DNA from: Pseudoalteromonas neustonica
GTDB taxonomy: Bacteria; Pseudomonadota; Gammaproteobacteria; Enterobacterales; Alteromonadaceae
DNA: 64,000 nt
Direction of reading: 5' to 3'
Assembly (NCBI RefSeq): GCF_001653135.1
Contig: NZ_BDDS01000002.1
Span: forward strand, 496,001-560,000
A model generated the notes under the pieces. The model worked only from the letters and a program-made list of their open reading frames with translations, did no database searches and had not been told where the DNA came from. Positions 53,788 through 63,848 of the stretch are shown piece by piece (position 1 is the first letter of the stretch; every line of letters begins with the position of its first letter). The position numbers and the translations under genes were made by a program.

Positions 53788-54677
53788 ATAGCCCTGATAA
53801 GTTAACGGTTGCCCTAGTGCAACAAACAAATAGTGATAATGCCGACGAAAACATGGCAAAATCAATCGCAGGTATTCGCGATGCCGCAAGCCAAGGCGCG
53901 CAATTAGTGGTGCTTCAAGAACTCCATCGCAGTCTTTATTTTTGCCAAACTGAAGACGTTGATGTATTTGATTTAGCTGAAACAATACCTGGCCCTAGCA
54001 GTAATACTTTAGGCCAACTTGCTAAAGAACTTGGCATTGTTATTGTCGCGTCTCTTTTTGAAAAACGTGCAACAGGGCTTTATCATAATACAGCCGTCGT
54101 ACTTGAAAAAGACGGCACTATTGCGGGCAAATACCGTAAAATGCACATTCCTGACGACCCAGGCTTTTACGAAAAATTTTACTTCACACCAGGTGATCTT
54201 GGTTTTGAACCAATTCAAACCTCGGTTGGTAAACTTGGCGTGTTAGTATGTTGGGATCAATGGTTTCCTGAAGCCGCACGCTTAATGGCTATGGCCGGTG
54301 CTGAGCTACTAATTTACCCAACAGCTATTGGCTGGGATCCGCGTGATGACAAAGGCGAACAAGCTCGCCAAAAAGATGCTTGGGTGATCTCTCAACGTGC
54401 GCATGCCGTAGCAAACGGAGTCCCTGTGATCAGTTGTAATCGTGTTGGCCATGAAAATGACCCGAGTGCTCAAAGTAACGGTATTCAATTTTGGGGGAAT
54501 TCATTTATTGCGGGCCCTCAAGGTGAGCTACTCTCTGAGGCTAATACAACTGATGAGCAAATTTTAGTAATCGAACTTGATCAAAAACGCTCAGAAAACG
54601 TAAGACGTATATGGCCGTATTTACGGGATCGTCGAATCGATCATTACCAAGACTTAACTAGAATCTATCGCGACTAA
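53784..54677 (+). CDS. aguB: N-carbamoylputrescine amidase
   Basis: A 297-residue nitrilase-superfamily enzyme hydrolysing N-carbamoylputrescine to putrescine, CO2 and ammonia. The Glu-Lys-Cys triad is visible: Glu46 in VLQELHRSLYF, Lys119 in YRKMHIPDDPGF and Cys156 in LVCWDQWFPEAAR. Its start overlaps the aguA stop. With AguA it makes putrescine from agmatine without urea release. A short TGACCT/AGGTCA hairpin separates it from mfd. Confidence 0.95.
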   Translation: MNSPDKLTVALVQQTNSDNADENMAKSIAGIRDAASQGAQLVVLQELHRSLYFCQTEDVDVFDLAETIPGPSSNTLGQLAKELGIVIVASLFEKRATGLYHNTAVVLEKDGTIAGKYRKMHIPDDPGFYEKFYFTPGDLGFEPIQTSVGKLGVLVCWDQWFPEAARLMAMAGAELLIYPTAIGWDPRDDKGEQARQKDAWVISQRAHAVANGVPVISCNRVGHENDPSAQSNGIQFWGNSFIAGPQGELLSEANTTDEQILVIELDQKRSENVRRIWPYLRDRRIDHYQDLTRIYRD

Positions 54678-54714
54678 AATAGTGACCTTGCGAGGTCAAA
54701 TAAAGGAGTAATAA

Positions 54715-57700
54715 ATGGCGTTTGCGCAATGGGCAGCCTTGCCTTGGGTAAAATCTCAAAAAGATAAAATTCAATGGGGGCAACTCACCGGTAGCGGATT
54801 AAGTATTGCTATCGCTCAAGGGGTTCAGCAACAAGACGGTTTGGTATTAATCGTCACACCTGACACGCCCAGTGCCTTGCGCTTAGAAACTGAATTAGAG
54901 TACTTATTACCAAATCATCCTGTCATGGTGTTTCCTGATTGGGAAACTCTTCCTTATGATCATTTTTCGCCACACCAAGATATTATCTCAGCGCGCCTAG
55001 CAACATTAAATACGCTCAAAAAAGAACAACAAAGTGTATTAATTGTGCCGGTTTCAACCCTAATGCTACGCACTGCTCCTGCATCATTTATTTATGGCTC
55101 CACTATAAACTTTAAAGTGGGTGATATTTTAGATACCCATAGCTTGCGCAATAACTTAGAGCAAGCTGGTTATTTACATGTGCAACAAGTAATGGAACAC
55201 GGTGAGTATGCAATTCGAGGCTCTATTGTTGATTTATACCCAATGGGTAGCCCGCATCCTTTTAGGCTTGACTTTTTTGATGATGAGCTTGATTCAATTC
55301 GCTTATTTGACGTTGAAAGCCAACGCTCTGACGATAAAGTAGAAAAAATAGAGTTACTGCCTGCCCATGAGTTTCCAACAAACGAAGCTGATATAGAGCG
55401 TTTTCGTATTAATTACCGCTCAAAATTTGGAGCTAGCTCTGAGCAAGACTCAGTCTATATGCAAGTCACTAAAGGAAACTGGCCGGCAGGTATTGAATAT
55501 TACATGCCGCTATTTTTTGATCAATTAGCCACTATTTTTGAATACCTCCCTGATACAACGACGGTAATGCAATTAGGGGATGTTGAACATGCCGCGGATA
55601 ATTTTTGGCATGACGTAAATGTCCGATATGAAAACCGTCGTGTTGATCCGCTGCGCCCACTACTTGAACCTGTCAGCTTATATCAACCCATTAATGAGCT
55701 GTTTTCAAATTTAGGTAACTTTGCCCGCATTAAACTCTCGCAGGCTAAGCTACCTACCAAAGCGAGTAATAAAAACTTAGCCACATTAGAACTCCCTGCA
55801 ATCCGTATTGACCATAAGCTACATGAGCCCTATCACGCATTTATTGACTACGTCAGTACACAGAAAAAACAAAAAGGCCGTGTTTTACTGTCTGTTGAAT
55901 CGGATGGTCGCCGTGAGTCATTACTGGCAATACTAAAACCGAGTGGATTAAAGTTAAAAGAATTTAATACGTTTGATGAATTTACAGCAAGTAACAGTGA
56001 TGTTGGCTTAATTGTAAGCCCACTTGAACAAAGTGTTGTGCTAAGCAGTAAACCACCGCTGACTATTATTACTGAACAAGAATTACTCGGCATAAAAGTA
56101 TCGCAACGACGTCGTCGAAAGCATAAATACGAAGCAAGCCAAGATGCACTAATACGTAATTTAGCTGAGTTAAAAGTAGGCCAGCCTATTGTTCACCTTG
56201 ATCATGGTGTTGGCCGCTACCAAGGGCTACAAACCATTGACGCCGCAGGTCTAGTCACTGAATTTGTCACTATCACCTACTCGGGTGAAGCAAAACTCTA
56301 CGTCCCAGTGTCAGCACTGCATATGCTAAGCCGCTACTCTGGCGGTGAAGAAGCAAGCGCCCCACTTCATAAACTTGGATCTGATGCATGGGACAAAGCT
56401 AAAAAGCGTGCAGCTGAAAAAGTGCGTGATGTTGCAGCTGAGCTATTAGATATTTATGCGCAGCGCCAAGCTAAACCAGGAAATGCATTCGCTCTTGATG
56501 GCGCAGCTTATCGTGCGTTTAGTGATGGCTTCCCGTTTGAAGAAACAGACGATCAGCGCAGTGCCATTGAAGCGGTGCTCGGTGATATGCAAAGTAAACA
56601 AGCGATGGATCGACTAGTATGTGGCGATGTTGGCTTTGGTAAAACCGAAGTCGCTATGAGGGCTGCATTTGTCGCTATTAATGATGATAAGCAAGTCGCG
56701 GTGCTTGTACCGACCACTTTACTTGCCCAACAGCATTATGAAAATTTTAAAGACCGTTTCGCTGATTTTCCAATTGAAGTGGGCGTTTTGTCTCGCTTTA
56801 ATTCTCCAAAAGAACAAAAAGACACACTTGAAAGAATGGCCAATGGCAAGCTAGATATCGTGATTGGAACGCATAAACTGATCCAACAAGATATCATTTT
56901 TAAAGATTTAGGCTTATTAATTGTTGATGAAGAGCATCGCTTTGGTGTTCGCCAAAAAGAAAAAATTAAATCACTACGTGCTGATGTAGATATATTAACG
57001 CTGACGGCCACTCCAATTCCCAGAACATTAAATATGGCCATGAGTGGTATGCGAGACTTATCAATTATCGCCACACCACCTGCTAAACGCCTTGCGGTTA
57101 AAACTTTTGTGCGCCAACGCGACGCCGAATTGATACGCGAAGCCATACTACGAGAGATTAAACGCGGTGGCCAAGTTTACTTTTTACACAATAACGTAGA
57201 TACCATCGACCGCGTTGCTGAAGAGATCAGCGAATGGGTACCAGAGGCAAGTGTTGCCTCTGCTCATGGGCAAATGCGCGAGCGTGATTTAGAGCAATTA
57301 ATGAGTGAATTTTATCATCAAAAATATAACGTGCTCGTGTGTACGACCATTATTGAAACCGGCATTGATATCCCGACCGCAAACACGATTATTATGGATC
57401 GTGCTGATAAACTTGGCTTAGCGCAGCTTCACCAATTGCGCGGTCGCGTTGGACGTAGCCATCATCAAGCATACGCTTATTTACTAACAGGTAACCATAA
57501 AGCGCTGTCTAAAGATGCTGTAAAGCGCCTAGAAGCCATTGAGTCACTAGAAGATTTAGGCGCAGGTTTTGCGCTGGCAACTCACGATTTAGAGATCCGC
57601 GGCGCAGGTGAGCTACTTGGCGATGATCAATCAGGGCAAATGCACACCATTGGTTTTAACCTATACATGGAAATGCTTGAGCAAGCCGTCAAGTCACTGC

Positions 57701-58188
57701 GTGATGGCAAAGAGCCAACGCTTGATAACTTATTACAACAACAAAGCGAAGTGGATTTAAAATTAGCAGCACTGTTACCTGATGATTATATTCACGATGT
57801 AAATGCACGATTGGGCATGTACAAACGCGTTGCCAGCTGTGCTAATGTAGATGATATGGATGAATTACAGGTTGAATTAATTGACCGTTTTGGTTTATTG
57901 CCTGATGCGGCTAAAAACTTATTCAGCCTTCAACAACTCAAGCTAAAAGCCAGCGAACTGGGAATTAAAAAAATTGAGGCAAACCCTAAAGGAGGTTATT
58001 TTGAGTTCAGCCAAGATACAAAGGTTAATCCTAGCTTCATTATAGGTTTGATACAAAGTGCGCCTAAGGTGTACAAAATGGATGGCGCAAATAAATTGCG
58101 TTTTGCGATCAATGAGGCAAGTGCCCGTGAGCGTTTAAAAATGGTCACTGCAATGATTGCAGATTTCTCTAAAAAGGTTAGCCATTAA
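54715..58188 (+). CDS. mfd: Transcription-repair coupling factor
   Basis: A 1157-residue DNA translocase that removes stalled RNA polymerase and recruits UvrA. The UvrB-homology N-terminus (MVFPDWETLPYDHFSP), the RNA-polymerase interaction domain (about 480-550, HLDHGVGRYQGLQTID), helicase motifs GDVGFGKTEVAMR and IVDEEHRFGVRQKE, LTATPIPRTL, and the C-terminal TRCF domain are all in place. It is full length. csiV starts on its last base (TAATG), so the two are co-translated. Confidence 0.97.
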   Translation: MAFAQWAALPWVKSQKDKIQWGQLTGSGLSIAIAQGVQQQDGLVLIVTPDTPSALRLETELEYLLPNHPVMVFPDWETLPYDHFSPHQDIISARLATLNTLKKEQQSVLIVPVSTLMLRTAPASFIYGSTINFKVGDILDTHSLRNNLEQAGYLHVQQVMEHGEYAIRGSIVDLYPMGSPHPFRLDFFDDELDSIRLFDVESQRSDDKVEKIELLPAHEFPTNEADIERFRINYRSKFGASSEQDSVYMQVTKGNWPAGIEYYMPLFFDQLATIFEYLPDTTTVMQLGDVEHAADNFWHDVNVRYENRRVDPLRPLLEPVSLYQPINELFSNLGNFARIKLSQAKLPTKASNKNLATLELPAIRIDHKLHEPYHAFIDYVSTQKKQKGRVLLSVESDGRRESLLAILKPSGLKLKEFNTFDEFTASNSDVGLIVSPLEQSVVLSSKPPLTIITEQELLGIKVSQRRRRKHKYEASQDALIRNLAELKVGQPIVHLDHGVGRYQGLQTIDAAGLVTEFVTITYSGEAKLYVPVSALHMLSRYSGGEEASAPLHKLGSDAWDKAKKRAAEKVRDVAAELLDIYAQRQAKPGNAFALDGAAYRAFSDGFPFEETDDQRSAIEAVLGDMQSKQAMDRLVCGDVGFGKTEVAMRAAFVAINDDKQVAVLVPTTLLAQQHYENFKDRFADFPIEVGVLSRFNSPKEQKDTLERMANGKLDIVIGTHKLIQQDIIFKDLGLLIVDEEHRFGVRQKEKIKSLRADVDILTLTATPIPRTLNMAMSGMRDLSIIATPPAKRLAVKTFVRQRDAELIREAILREIKRGGQVYFLHNNVDTIDRVAEEISEWVPEASVASAHGQMRERDLEQLMSEFYHQKYNVLVCTTIIETGIDIPTANTIIMDRADKLGLAQLHQLRGRVGRSHHQAYAYLLTGNHKALSKDAVKRLEAIESLEDLGAGFALATHDLEIRGAGELLGDDQSGQMHTIGFNLYMEMLEQAVKSLRDGKEPTLDNLLQQQSEVDLKLAALLPDDYIHDVNARLGMYKRVASCANVDDMDELQVELIDRFGLLPDAAKNLFSLQQLKLKASELGIKKIEANPKGGYFEFSQDTKVNPSFIIGLIQSAPKVYKMDGANKLRFAINEASARERLKMVTAMIADFSKKVSH

Positions 58189-59024
58189 TGTTGTTTAAAA
58201 AGTCCCTATTATTGTTGTGTTGTGTATTTAGTAGCACTGCATTTGCTGAACGCTGGTTTGAAGTGGAAGTGCTGATTTTTAAGCAACGCCCTGCCCCCTA
58301 CATGCAAGAAGATTTCAGCTTAGATAAAGACCCGATAAAAAAATCTAATAACCTTGATTTACTCACACCTATTTATGAAGAGCAAGCCAAACAAGATTGT
58401 ATTAATGGTGATAGTCGTTTTAACTCAGCCTCTTTTACTGATTCATTAATAAGCGTTAGTCGTTCAAACTTGTGTGATGAGAGTATTGATTACCTAAGTA
58501 GCTACAACGTACTGCCTTTAAGCCCTTTAGCGCCTGTAAGAGATGACATGGAGCAAACGTACCTGTTAGCACCTGAACAATTAAAATTCATACCCCAACA
58601 GCAATCACTTGTTCGTAAAGGATTGAAACCGCTATTGCATACGGGCTGGCGTTTTAAAGGTGCAAGTAAATCACGATCTGAACACATTTCGTTATTTGGC
58701 GGGCAACTGATACCAGCCCCCTATATAGCTAAAACAGCGAACTACCAAAGTGATGATTTTATTAATCAAGTTAGCTTCAATTCTTCATTACCTACCACAG
58801 AAGAAAAAGCCAGCGATAGCTGGGAGCTAGAAGGGGTTTTCAATATTTACCTTCGTCATTATCTTTTCATTAACGCAAATTTTGACATCAATGAAGCATT
58901 ACCAACAGGCGATATTCAGCGTGCTCGTTTTTCACAATTTAAGCGTGTAATTAGCAATGAAGTTCATTATTTTGACCACCCGAAAATGGGAATGATAGTA
59001 CAAATTAGAAAGTTCAAACACTAA
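58188..59024 (+). CDS. csiV: Peptidoglycan-binding protein CsiV
   Basis: A 278-residue periplasmic protein with a signal peptide ending near FA/ERW. RWFEVEVLIFKQRP at the mature start and HYFDHPKMGMIVQIRKF at the end match CsiV of Vibrio cholerae, which activates the LpoA-PBP1a system in cell-wall synthesis. The gene lies directly after mfd, the arrangement I recall from Vibrio and relatives. It overlaps mfd by one base. A small lipoprotein gene follows after 17 bp. Confidence 0.88.
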   Translation: MLFKKSLLLLCCVFSSTAFAERWFEVEVLIFKQRPAPYMQEDFSLDKDPIKKSNNLDLLTPIYEEQAKQDCINGDSRFNSASFTDSLISVSRSNLCDESIDYLSSYNVLPLSPLAPVRDDMEQTYLLAPEQLKFIPQQQSLVRKGLKPLLHTGWRFKGASKSRSEHISLFGGQLIPAPYIAKTANYQSDDFINQVSFNSSLPTTEEKASDSWELEGVFNIYLRHYLFINANFDINEALPTGDIQRARFSQFKRVISNEVHYFDHPKMGMIVQIRKFKH

Positions 59025-59041
59025 ATAAAGGAAGTTAAAAA

Positions 59042-59293
59042 ATGAAAAAATTATTAATAGTTGCTGCCATTTTAACGTTGTCGGCTTGTTCAAAAATCAA
59101 TTTAGAAAATTACGAAAAAATTGAAATTGGTATGAATAAAACTGACGTTGAAGCAATATTGGGGGCAGCTGAAAAATGTGTTGAAAAAACGCTACACACT
59201 AACTGCACATGGGGCGGTGGTGATAAAAAGATTGAGATCACTTTAGTCTCTGATCGCGTCTCGTTATATAGTAAAACAGGCCTAGAAAAATAA
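59042..59293 (+). CDS. Small BamE/DUF3862-like lipoprotein
   Basis: An 83-residue lipoprotein: lipobox LSAC at about residue 17, then NYEKIEIGMNKTDVEAILG, the SmpA/BamE-type helix pair, and two Cys (EKCVE, TNCTWGG) that may form a disulfide. DUF3862 proteins have this size and pattern. It is not BamE itself, which is longer at the C-terminus. A terminator ends the mfd-csiV unit here. Confidence 0.82.
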   Translation: MKKLLIVAAILTLSACSKINLENYEKIEIGMNKTDVEAILGAAEKCVEKTLHTNCTWGGGDKKIEITLVSDRVSLYSKTGLEK

Positions 59294-59300
59294 TAGCCTC

Positions 59301-59332
59301 ACCAGATGGTAACTGATCACCATCTGGTTTTT
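59301..59332 (+). terminator. Terminator after mfd-csiV-lipoprotein
   Basis: ACCAGATGGT and ACCATCTGGT form a perfect 10-bp stem with an 8-base loop, followed by a short T-run. Confidence 0.88.
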
Positions 59333-59393
59333 ATAGCCAAGCCACTGATCAAAGAAAATAGAATAACAGCTTCACTCAGCTCAACGAGAAAAA

Positions 59394-60746
59394 TTATTTT
59401 TCACTGTAAATCAGCTCTATATTTACAATTTTACTTCTATTTAAAGTGATTTTATAGCGCTGGTGCGTTACTTTATCAGCACTGCTATAAACGACTACCA
59501 AGTTTAGCTGATAGCGACGCTCCACACTTTGTTTAGATATTTTATTATTTTCAACATTATACAGCTTACCTTCACCTTTTTTTAAATAACGAGCAAAAGG
59601 TGCCAAGTTAAATTGCAGTGTTTGCTGCAAACTATCATAACCGGGTAAAAACTCTTTGGCATTAACTCGCGTTTCACTGGCAAAATGTAACCATTGCGCG
59701 GCTTGTTTGTTCTGTTGTCGTCGTTTTGAAAATATATTCCTCACTTGCTGCGGAATATGTTTAAAGCGAGTGTATTCAAGCCAAATATATTGTGTTGAAA
59801 TTTTATCTTTCGTAACACTGTTATTAAATTGAAAGCGCCACTTCGGCCGTCCTTTTACAATTGCTCGCCAAATAACCCGGGTTATATCTTCTTTAAATAT
59901 TTCACGCATACCGTAAATAGCACCAAGAATAATAATCAATGTTGCTGTTACTTCTGTAAAAGTGCTGCGCGCATTAAGTACAACCAACATGACTAAGGCC
60001 ATTATAACTGCCGTCACGCTGCCTTTTACTAACCGCTTTAAATAACTATTTAAATGACGAGTTTGTCTTGTTAATACGACGCCATGCTCAATTAAACGCT
60101 GTAACAAACGCATTTTATTAGTAATACGGTTAGCATCTTTAAGTGTTGAATCTGAGTTGTACTGCTGCTCTTGGCGGTATGTTTGTTCAAACTTACAAAA
60201 ATTCAGCAAATCAGTGCGTTCTTTTGCGTGATCGCTACTTCGTGGGCCTTCATCCAGTAACCTTAAAAATGACTGTTCAATTTGCCAACTCAAATAATTA
60301 TCGGCATTAGTGTAAAATGAAATTAGCTTTTCATCTTCTGGGGTATAACGGCGCAATTTTTTTAGTAAGCTTTGGCTTTGTTCACACAGCTCAATGGCCC
60401 GTTGATAAAACTCATCAAGTTCTTCTATTTTAAGCGCTTCTTTGATATCCGTTTCAATAGCTAATCTGACTTGATAACAATAAAGATTAAGGTTCTGCCG
60501 ATAATCTTGCTGTTCACCTTTATTTTTACTGACAAAACGGCTTCGTACTAAAGGTAGGTGAATATTATTGGCGTTATACGCTAAATAAGATTTAAAGTGG
60601 TTATTGAAGTAAGACTCTTCGGTTAAGGTTTGTGGGTTAATACCCATTTCGTTTGGGATAGAGAAATACAAATCAATGCGTTGCTCAGAACGAGGGCTGA
60701 GCTCAGGTTCGATAATAAAGGATAAGTTTTCATCCTGCTTTAACAA
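59394..60746 (-). CDS. Unrecognised two-helix membrane protein
   Basis: A 450-residue protein with two membrane helices (about residues 243-285, VTAVIMALVMLVVLNARS and ATLIIILGAIYGMREIF) between two charged soluble parts. The N-terminal part (about 1-235) is rich in Glu/Leu helices; the C-terminal part is mainly beta with many basic residues (RRYQLNLVVVYSS). A short hairpin loop in the periplasm and both large domains in the cytoplasm is the simplest topology. I know no family. It has an AGGAG-like site upstream and lies between the mfd unit and repeat copy 3. Confidence 0.75.
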   Translation of the reverse strand: MLKQDENLSFIIEPELSPRSEQRIDLYFSIPNEMGINPQTLTEESYFNNHFKSYLAYNANNIHLPLVRSRFVSKNKGEQQDYRQNLNLYCYQVRLAIETDIKEALKIEELDEFYQRAIELCEQSQSLLKKLRRYTPEDEKLISFYTNADNYLSWQIEQSFLRLLDEGPRSSDHAKERTDLLNFCKFEQTYRQEQQYNSDSTLKDANRITNKMRLLQRLIEHGVVLTRQTRHLNSYLKRLVKGSVTAVIMALVMLVVLNARSTFTEVTATLIIILGAIYGMREIFKEDITRVIWRAIVKGRPKWRFQFNNSVTKDKISTQYIWLEYTRFKHIPQQVRNIFSKRRQQNKQAAQWLHFASETRVNAKEFLPGYDSLQQTLQFNLAPFARYLKKGEGKLYNVENNKISKQSVERRYQLNLVVVYSSADKVTHQRYKITLNRSKIVNIELIYSEK

Positions 60747-60844
60747 TCAGTTCTCCTATTAAATATGAGATAACCTAAATTTTAGTTACAGACGTTAGTT
60801 TACTGCTGCCCTTGGATTTGTTCAACAAAAAAGGCCTAGTAAAA

Positions 60845-61114
60845 CTAGGGCGTGTTGACCTTTGTGGATTGAAATTTGTTCAATCTAGGGGCGATTTAAT
60901 CGCGGCGCGAGGTTTGTAACCTAGCAGGCTAAGTAAAAACCGAGCAACAAAGAGTTAATCGCCCCTAGGAAGAACCCTTTGGGCAGCGCATGTTTGGCAT
61001 TTATACTGCGTTATCACCTATTTATGGGGAACAACCACACACCATAGGCTCTGCCTTGCCTAAATACCAAACATACTGCTGCAAAATCAATCACGAAAGG
61101 TCTACACGCCCTAG
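60845..61114 (-). mobile_element. Palindromic repeat family A, copy 3 (internally deleted)
   Basis: A 270-bp copy with both CTAG-bounded ends, very close to copy 2 in sequence. It lacks 47 bp found in copy 2 (between GAGC and AACAAAGAG), a loss across a 2-base AA microhomology. The central GGCAAGGC/AACGCAGTATAAAT core is in minus orientation. The 13-bp inner stem is still largely formed, with one changed base. It sits 34 bp beyond a TonB receptor stop. Confidence 0.87.
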
Positions 61115-61148
61115 GCCTTAAAAGTAATTTAATCTAAGTGTCGGTTAC

Positions 61149-63848
61149 TTAGAACTTAATGCTCATGCTTGCAAAGAAACGACGACCTAATACATCATAC
61201 GTATACGGGTCCGTATTTGAATCATTATTACCAGAGTAATATGGAGGCTGCTTATCAAATAGGTTATTGATACCCGCAGTCAATGCGACGGTTTCATTAA
61301 TTAGGTAAGAGCCGCTCACATCATGATAAACAACACTCGGTGTTGTTGGCGCGTAGCATGTATCTTCCTTACCTATACACTTAAAGCTGTCCATACCTGA
61401 AATATAACGCGCTTTATATTGAGCGTCCCAGCTATCTCCAGCAACTTTAAGGCTAAGATTAGATTTGATTTCGGCATAGCCACCTGAGCCAGAAGTGATC
61501 ACACCAGCGTATTCAACTGGGTCTCCAGTCACTTGTTTAACATATTCATCAAGGTAAGTTGTGTCTAATCCTGCGCGCCAATTAAGACCCGCTGCCTCAA
61601 AGTTATATGCCAAATTCAAATCATACCCTGAGGTTTTTTCAGAGCCTATATTCTGTATTTTGTTATTAAATTTGATGCGTCCTGTTGCATCAATAGAAAT
61701 ACCTGCTGATTGGCACAGTGGCGTTGTCGCGTTAGCCGCATTATTTAAGCATTGATCAACTATATACTGACTATCGACCTTTGTAATTGCATTTTCAATA
61801 TCAATATCAAAGTAATCAACCGTCATTGAGAAACCATCAAACCACTGTGGTTCATAAACAAGGCCAACCGTTAATGTATCTGCTTCTTCAGGGGTTAACG
61901 CTGAATTACCACCAACCGTTACTTCTGCTTGTTTTTGCGCGCCAGGGTAATCTACTTGATCAAATGATGGAGAATTACCTGAGTAAAGTTCATTGACTGT
62001 CGGTGCACGAAAAGCGGTAGACACAACACTACGTAGCATTAATTCATCATTTGCTTTCCACGTTAGGCCTAATTTCCATGTTTCATCTGAACCAAAGGTA
62101 CTGTAATCAAATGCGCGAATGGCTGCACTTAACTCAACATGCTCAGCAAATGGTTTATCAGCAAGTAATGGAATTGCAAGCTCAAGATAAGCCTCATTGA
62201 CATCAAAGCCACCAGAAGTCGCTTCAACACGCGGATCATTAGCCAAACCTTGTGCCGTTAATGAGTCTGGGGTGAACCATGCTTTTTCTTGGCGGCGTTG
62301 TACACCAGCCGCAAATGCTGCATAACCCGCAGGCAGTTCTAGCAACTCACCACTAACAGCTGCGGCTAGAATAAATAACTGACTCCCACCATTATTTACT
62401 TCAGTGTAAACATTTTTGCGGAAATTGTCTGAAACCCACGCCTGTTGATCAAGTGGATTAAATGTACCTGCGTCAATTTGATCACCAATTGCGCCCATGT
62501 TATGAAGATTACTTAGCTTATCAACCGAGTCATTGCGGCCAAAGTTAGCCGACACATCCCATGCATAATCTCCAATTAGACCTTCAGCACCGATCACAGC
62601 ACGTACTGTATCTACTGATTGCTCAAAATAACGTTCACCCGTGTCTGACATACGGCGACCATATGAGATTTTATCACCGTACTTATAGTTCATTTCTTGC
62701 GTTACGTAGTTACCATCCGCATCTTTATCAAGGTAACCATCACCATCAAGGTCAACTCGTTGATCGTAGCTTTGATTAAGCATTGAATCGCCCATTGCCT
62801 GCGTATATTCAAAATCAAACCAGACAGGCTGCGGCGCCATTTGTTGCTCTGACCAGCGTTTAGTATACGTAAACTCAGTAAATAAGCTGGTATCGTCAGA
62901 TAGTTCGTATGTTGCTATACCGGTTAAGTTTAAACGCTCCATTGGCGTATAAAGGTAACTTGTTGGTGAGTAATTATAGCTGTCTTCATTGGTGTAACGG
63001 TGGTAATCACCGCCACGGCCAGTTACTCCGTCATCATCAATTAGTGAAACTTGTGTATCTTCACCTTTTGCATTTACCGTTGTGCCTTTTTCACCGTTAC
63101 CATTCCATATATGGCCACCTTCATTGTAGGCAGAACCTGTACAGAATAAACCGTCAACGCCTTCATCTATTGGGCACTTAGAAAAATCACGATCTGCTTG
63201 AGATGCTTTGCCACGATCTGTGTACTGCATACCAATCACGATATTACCTTTATCAAAACTGCTACCGACTGTGAAGTCGATTGAATTCTCAGATGCATCA
63301 CCCTCACCTGTAATTGCAGTATTTGCGTTTAATTCAAGGCCTTCAAAATCATCTTTTAAAATAATATTTACAACACCCGCGACCGCATCACTGCCGTAAA
63401 CAGCAGATGCGCCATCTTTTAACACTTCAACTTGCTTGATCATTGATACGGGAATGGTATTTAAATCAACAGTTGATGCAGCGCCAGTCCCTGAATTGAT
63501 CATACGACGACCATTAACTAGTACCAATGTTCGTTGCGCGCCTAAACCACGTAGATCAATACGAGCGTTACCACCAGAGCCATTATTAACCCCAGGGTTT
63601 GTCATTGCTCCGCCTGTTGCGGTCATTTTTTGTAACACGCTATCGATACTTGTTGCACCCATAGCTTGTATATCATCGGCGCTGATCAACGTTATTGGGC
63701 TTGCGCTTTCCATATCTGAGCGTTTAATGCGTGAACCTGTGACTTGAATTTTTTCTATAGCTTGAACTTCATCAGCAGCTACAACTTCAATGCTGGTGAA
63801 CATAGGAATAGCCGTTATAACAGCTAAGCTAATTATTGATTTTTTCAT
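61149..63848 (-). CDS. TonB-dependent receptor
   Basis: An 899-residue outer-membrane receptor. The signal peptide ends near VVA/ADE; a possible TonB box and plug follow (AIEKIQVTGSRIKRSDMESA, IDLRGLGAQRTLVLVNGRR, DGASAVYGSDAVAGVVNI). The barrel ends in SIKF. It has no STN or carboxypeptidase-like extension, unlike the other two receptors here. No transport genes flank it, so the substrate is unknown; peptide, glycan or siderophore uptake are all possible. Bases 63849-64000 upstream hold its promoter region with no other gene seen. Confidence 0.88.
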   Translation of the reverse strand: MKKSIISLAVITAIPMFTSIEVVAADEVQAIEKIQVTGSRIKRSDMESASPITLISADDIQAMGATSIDSVLQKMTATGGAMTNPGVNNGSGGNARIDLRGLGAQRTLVLVNGRRMINSGTGAASTVDLNTIPVSMIKQVEVLKDGASAVYGSDAVAGVVNIILKDDFEGLELNANTAITGEGDASENSIDFTVGSSFDKGNIVIGMQYTDRGKASQADRDFSKCPIDEGVDGLFCTGSAYNEGGHIWNGNGEKGTTVNAKGEDTQVSLIDDDGVTGRGGDYHRYTNEDSYNYSPTSYLYTPMERLNLTGIATYELSDDTSLFTEFTYTKRWSEQQMAPQPVWFDFEYTQAMGDSMLNQSYDQRVDLDGDGYLDKDADGNYVTQEMNYKYGDKISYGRRMSDTGERYFEQSVDTVRAVIGAEGLIGDYAWDVSANFGRNDSVDKLSNLHNMGAIGDQIDAGTFNPLDQQAWVSDNFRKNVYTEVNNGGSQLFILAAAVSGELLELPAGYAAFAAGVQRRQEKAWFTPDSLTAQGLANDPRVEATSGGFDVNEAYLELAIPLLADKPFAEHVELSAAIRAFDYSTFGSDETWKLGLTWKANDELMLRSVVSTAFRAPTVNELYSGNSPSFDQVDYPGAQKQAEVTVGGNSALTPEEADTLTVGLVYEPQWFDGFSMTVDYFDIDIENAITKVDSQYIVDQCLNNAANATTPLCQSAGISIDATGRIKFNNKIQNIGSEKTSGYDLNLAYNFEAAGLNWRAGLDTTYLDEYVKQVTGDPVEYAGVITSGSGGYAEIKSNLSLKVAGDSWDAQYKARYISGMDSFKCIGKEDTCYAPTTPSVVYHDVSGSYLINETVALTAGINNLFDKQPPYYSGNNDSNTDPYTYDVLGRRFFASMSIKF

